DNA of 59,585 bases from Rahnella perminowiae. Lineage in GTDB: Bacteria > Pseudomonadota > Gammaproteobacteria > Enterobacterales > Enterobacteriaceae. This document shows positions 59,554 through 59,585 of this stretch, in pieces. The stretch lies in assembly GCF_019049755.1 (NCBI RefSeq), contig NZ_JAFMOS010000643.1, positions 1 to 59,585 on the forward strand, written 5' to 3'. The notes beneath the pieces were generated by a model. That model searched no databases. It had not been told where the DNA came from and saw nothing but the letters and a program-made list of their open reading frames with translations. The position numbers were made by a program, and so were the translations under genes. Within the stretch, counting starts at the first letter, position 1. Each line of letters starts with the position of its first letter.

Positions 59554-59585
59554 TTTTAATGCACATTGCTGAACCTGTTTCCAGG

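Overview
The window is a stretch of enterobacterial chromosome. Gene order follows the Escherichia coli aroL-to-tig segment almost gene by gene: aroL, aroM, ppnP, rdgC, mak, sbcCD, phoBR, brnQ, proY, acpH, queA-tgt-yajC-secDF, yajI, nrdR-ribD-ribE-nusB, thiL-pgpA, yajO, dxs-ispA-xseB, thiI, yajL-panE, yajQ, yajR, cyoABCDE, ampG, yajG, bolA, tig. Protein lengths and motifs match the E. coli proteins closely. The accessory genes between the core blocks differ from E. coli: there is no araJ or malZ, while ggt, a TsaA-type peroxiredoxin and a Gfo/Idh oxidoreductase are present. This suggests a member of the Enterobacterales outside the Escherichia group, probably Yersiniaceae such as Rahnella, Ewingella, Rouxiella or Serratia. 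That placement is an inference from gene content and was not tested. No rRNA, tRNA, CRISPR array, insertion sequence or prophage gene was seen.

Layout. 1-6.6 kb: a small SAM methyltransferase, aroL behind a TrpR-like operator, a 39-residue membrane-protein ORF, then a four-gene block (IclR regulator, OPT transporter, DUF1177 protein, AroM) leading to ppnP. In E. coli aroM lies between aroL and ppnP without the other three genes. 6.7-11.4 kb: rdgC, mak and a three-gene sulfonate/nitrate-type ABC importer. 11.7-18.4 kb: sbcDC divergent from phoBR, with a Pho box between them. 18.4-20.4 kb: a toxin-antitoxin pair whose toxin has probably lost its core, and a short MetE-like methionine synthase behind MetR- and MetJ-type sites. 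20.9-27.3 kb: brnQ, proY, ggt, peroxiredoxin, acpH. 27.5-38.3 kb: the queuosine/Sec operon and the riboflavin-nusB-thiL-pgpA genes. 38.3-44.2 kb: yajO and dxs-ispA-xseB, with thiI divergent. 44.4-49.6 kb: yajL, panE, yajQ, an oxidoreductase, yajR. 49.7-57.2 kb: cyoABCDE, ampG, yajG. 57.5-59.6 kb: bolA and tig.

Functional links. QueA and Tgt make queuosine-modified tRNA beside the SecDF-YajC translocon accessory. RibD and RibE supply riboflavin precursors. Dxs, IspA and possibly YajO act at the head of isoprenoid synthesis, and Dxs product also feeds the thiamine pathway served by ThiI and ThiL. CyoE makes the heme O required by the CyoABCD oxidase.

The least explained parts are the IclR-OPT-DUF1177-AroM block, the 39-residue ORF, the shortened toxin, a 15-bp perfect inverted repeat in front of thiI and a structured leader in front of tig. 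All start sites, operators and terminators were read by eye; no alignment, folding or database search was run.
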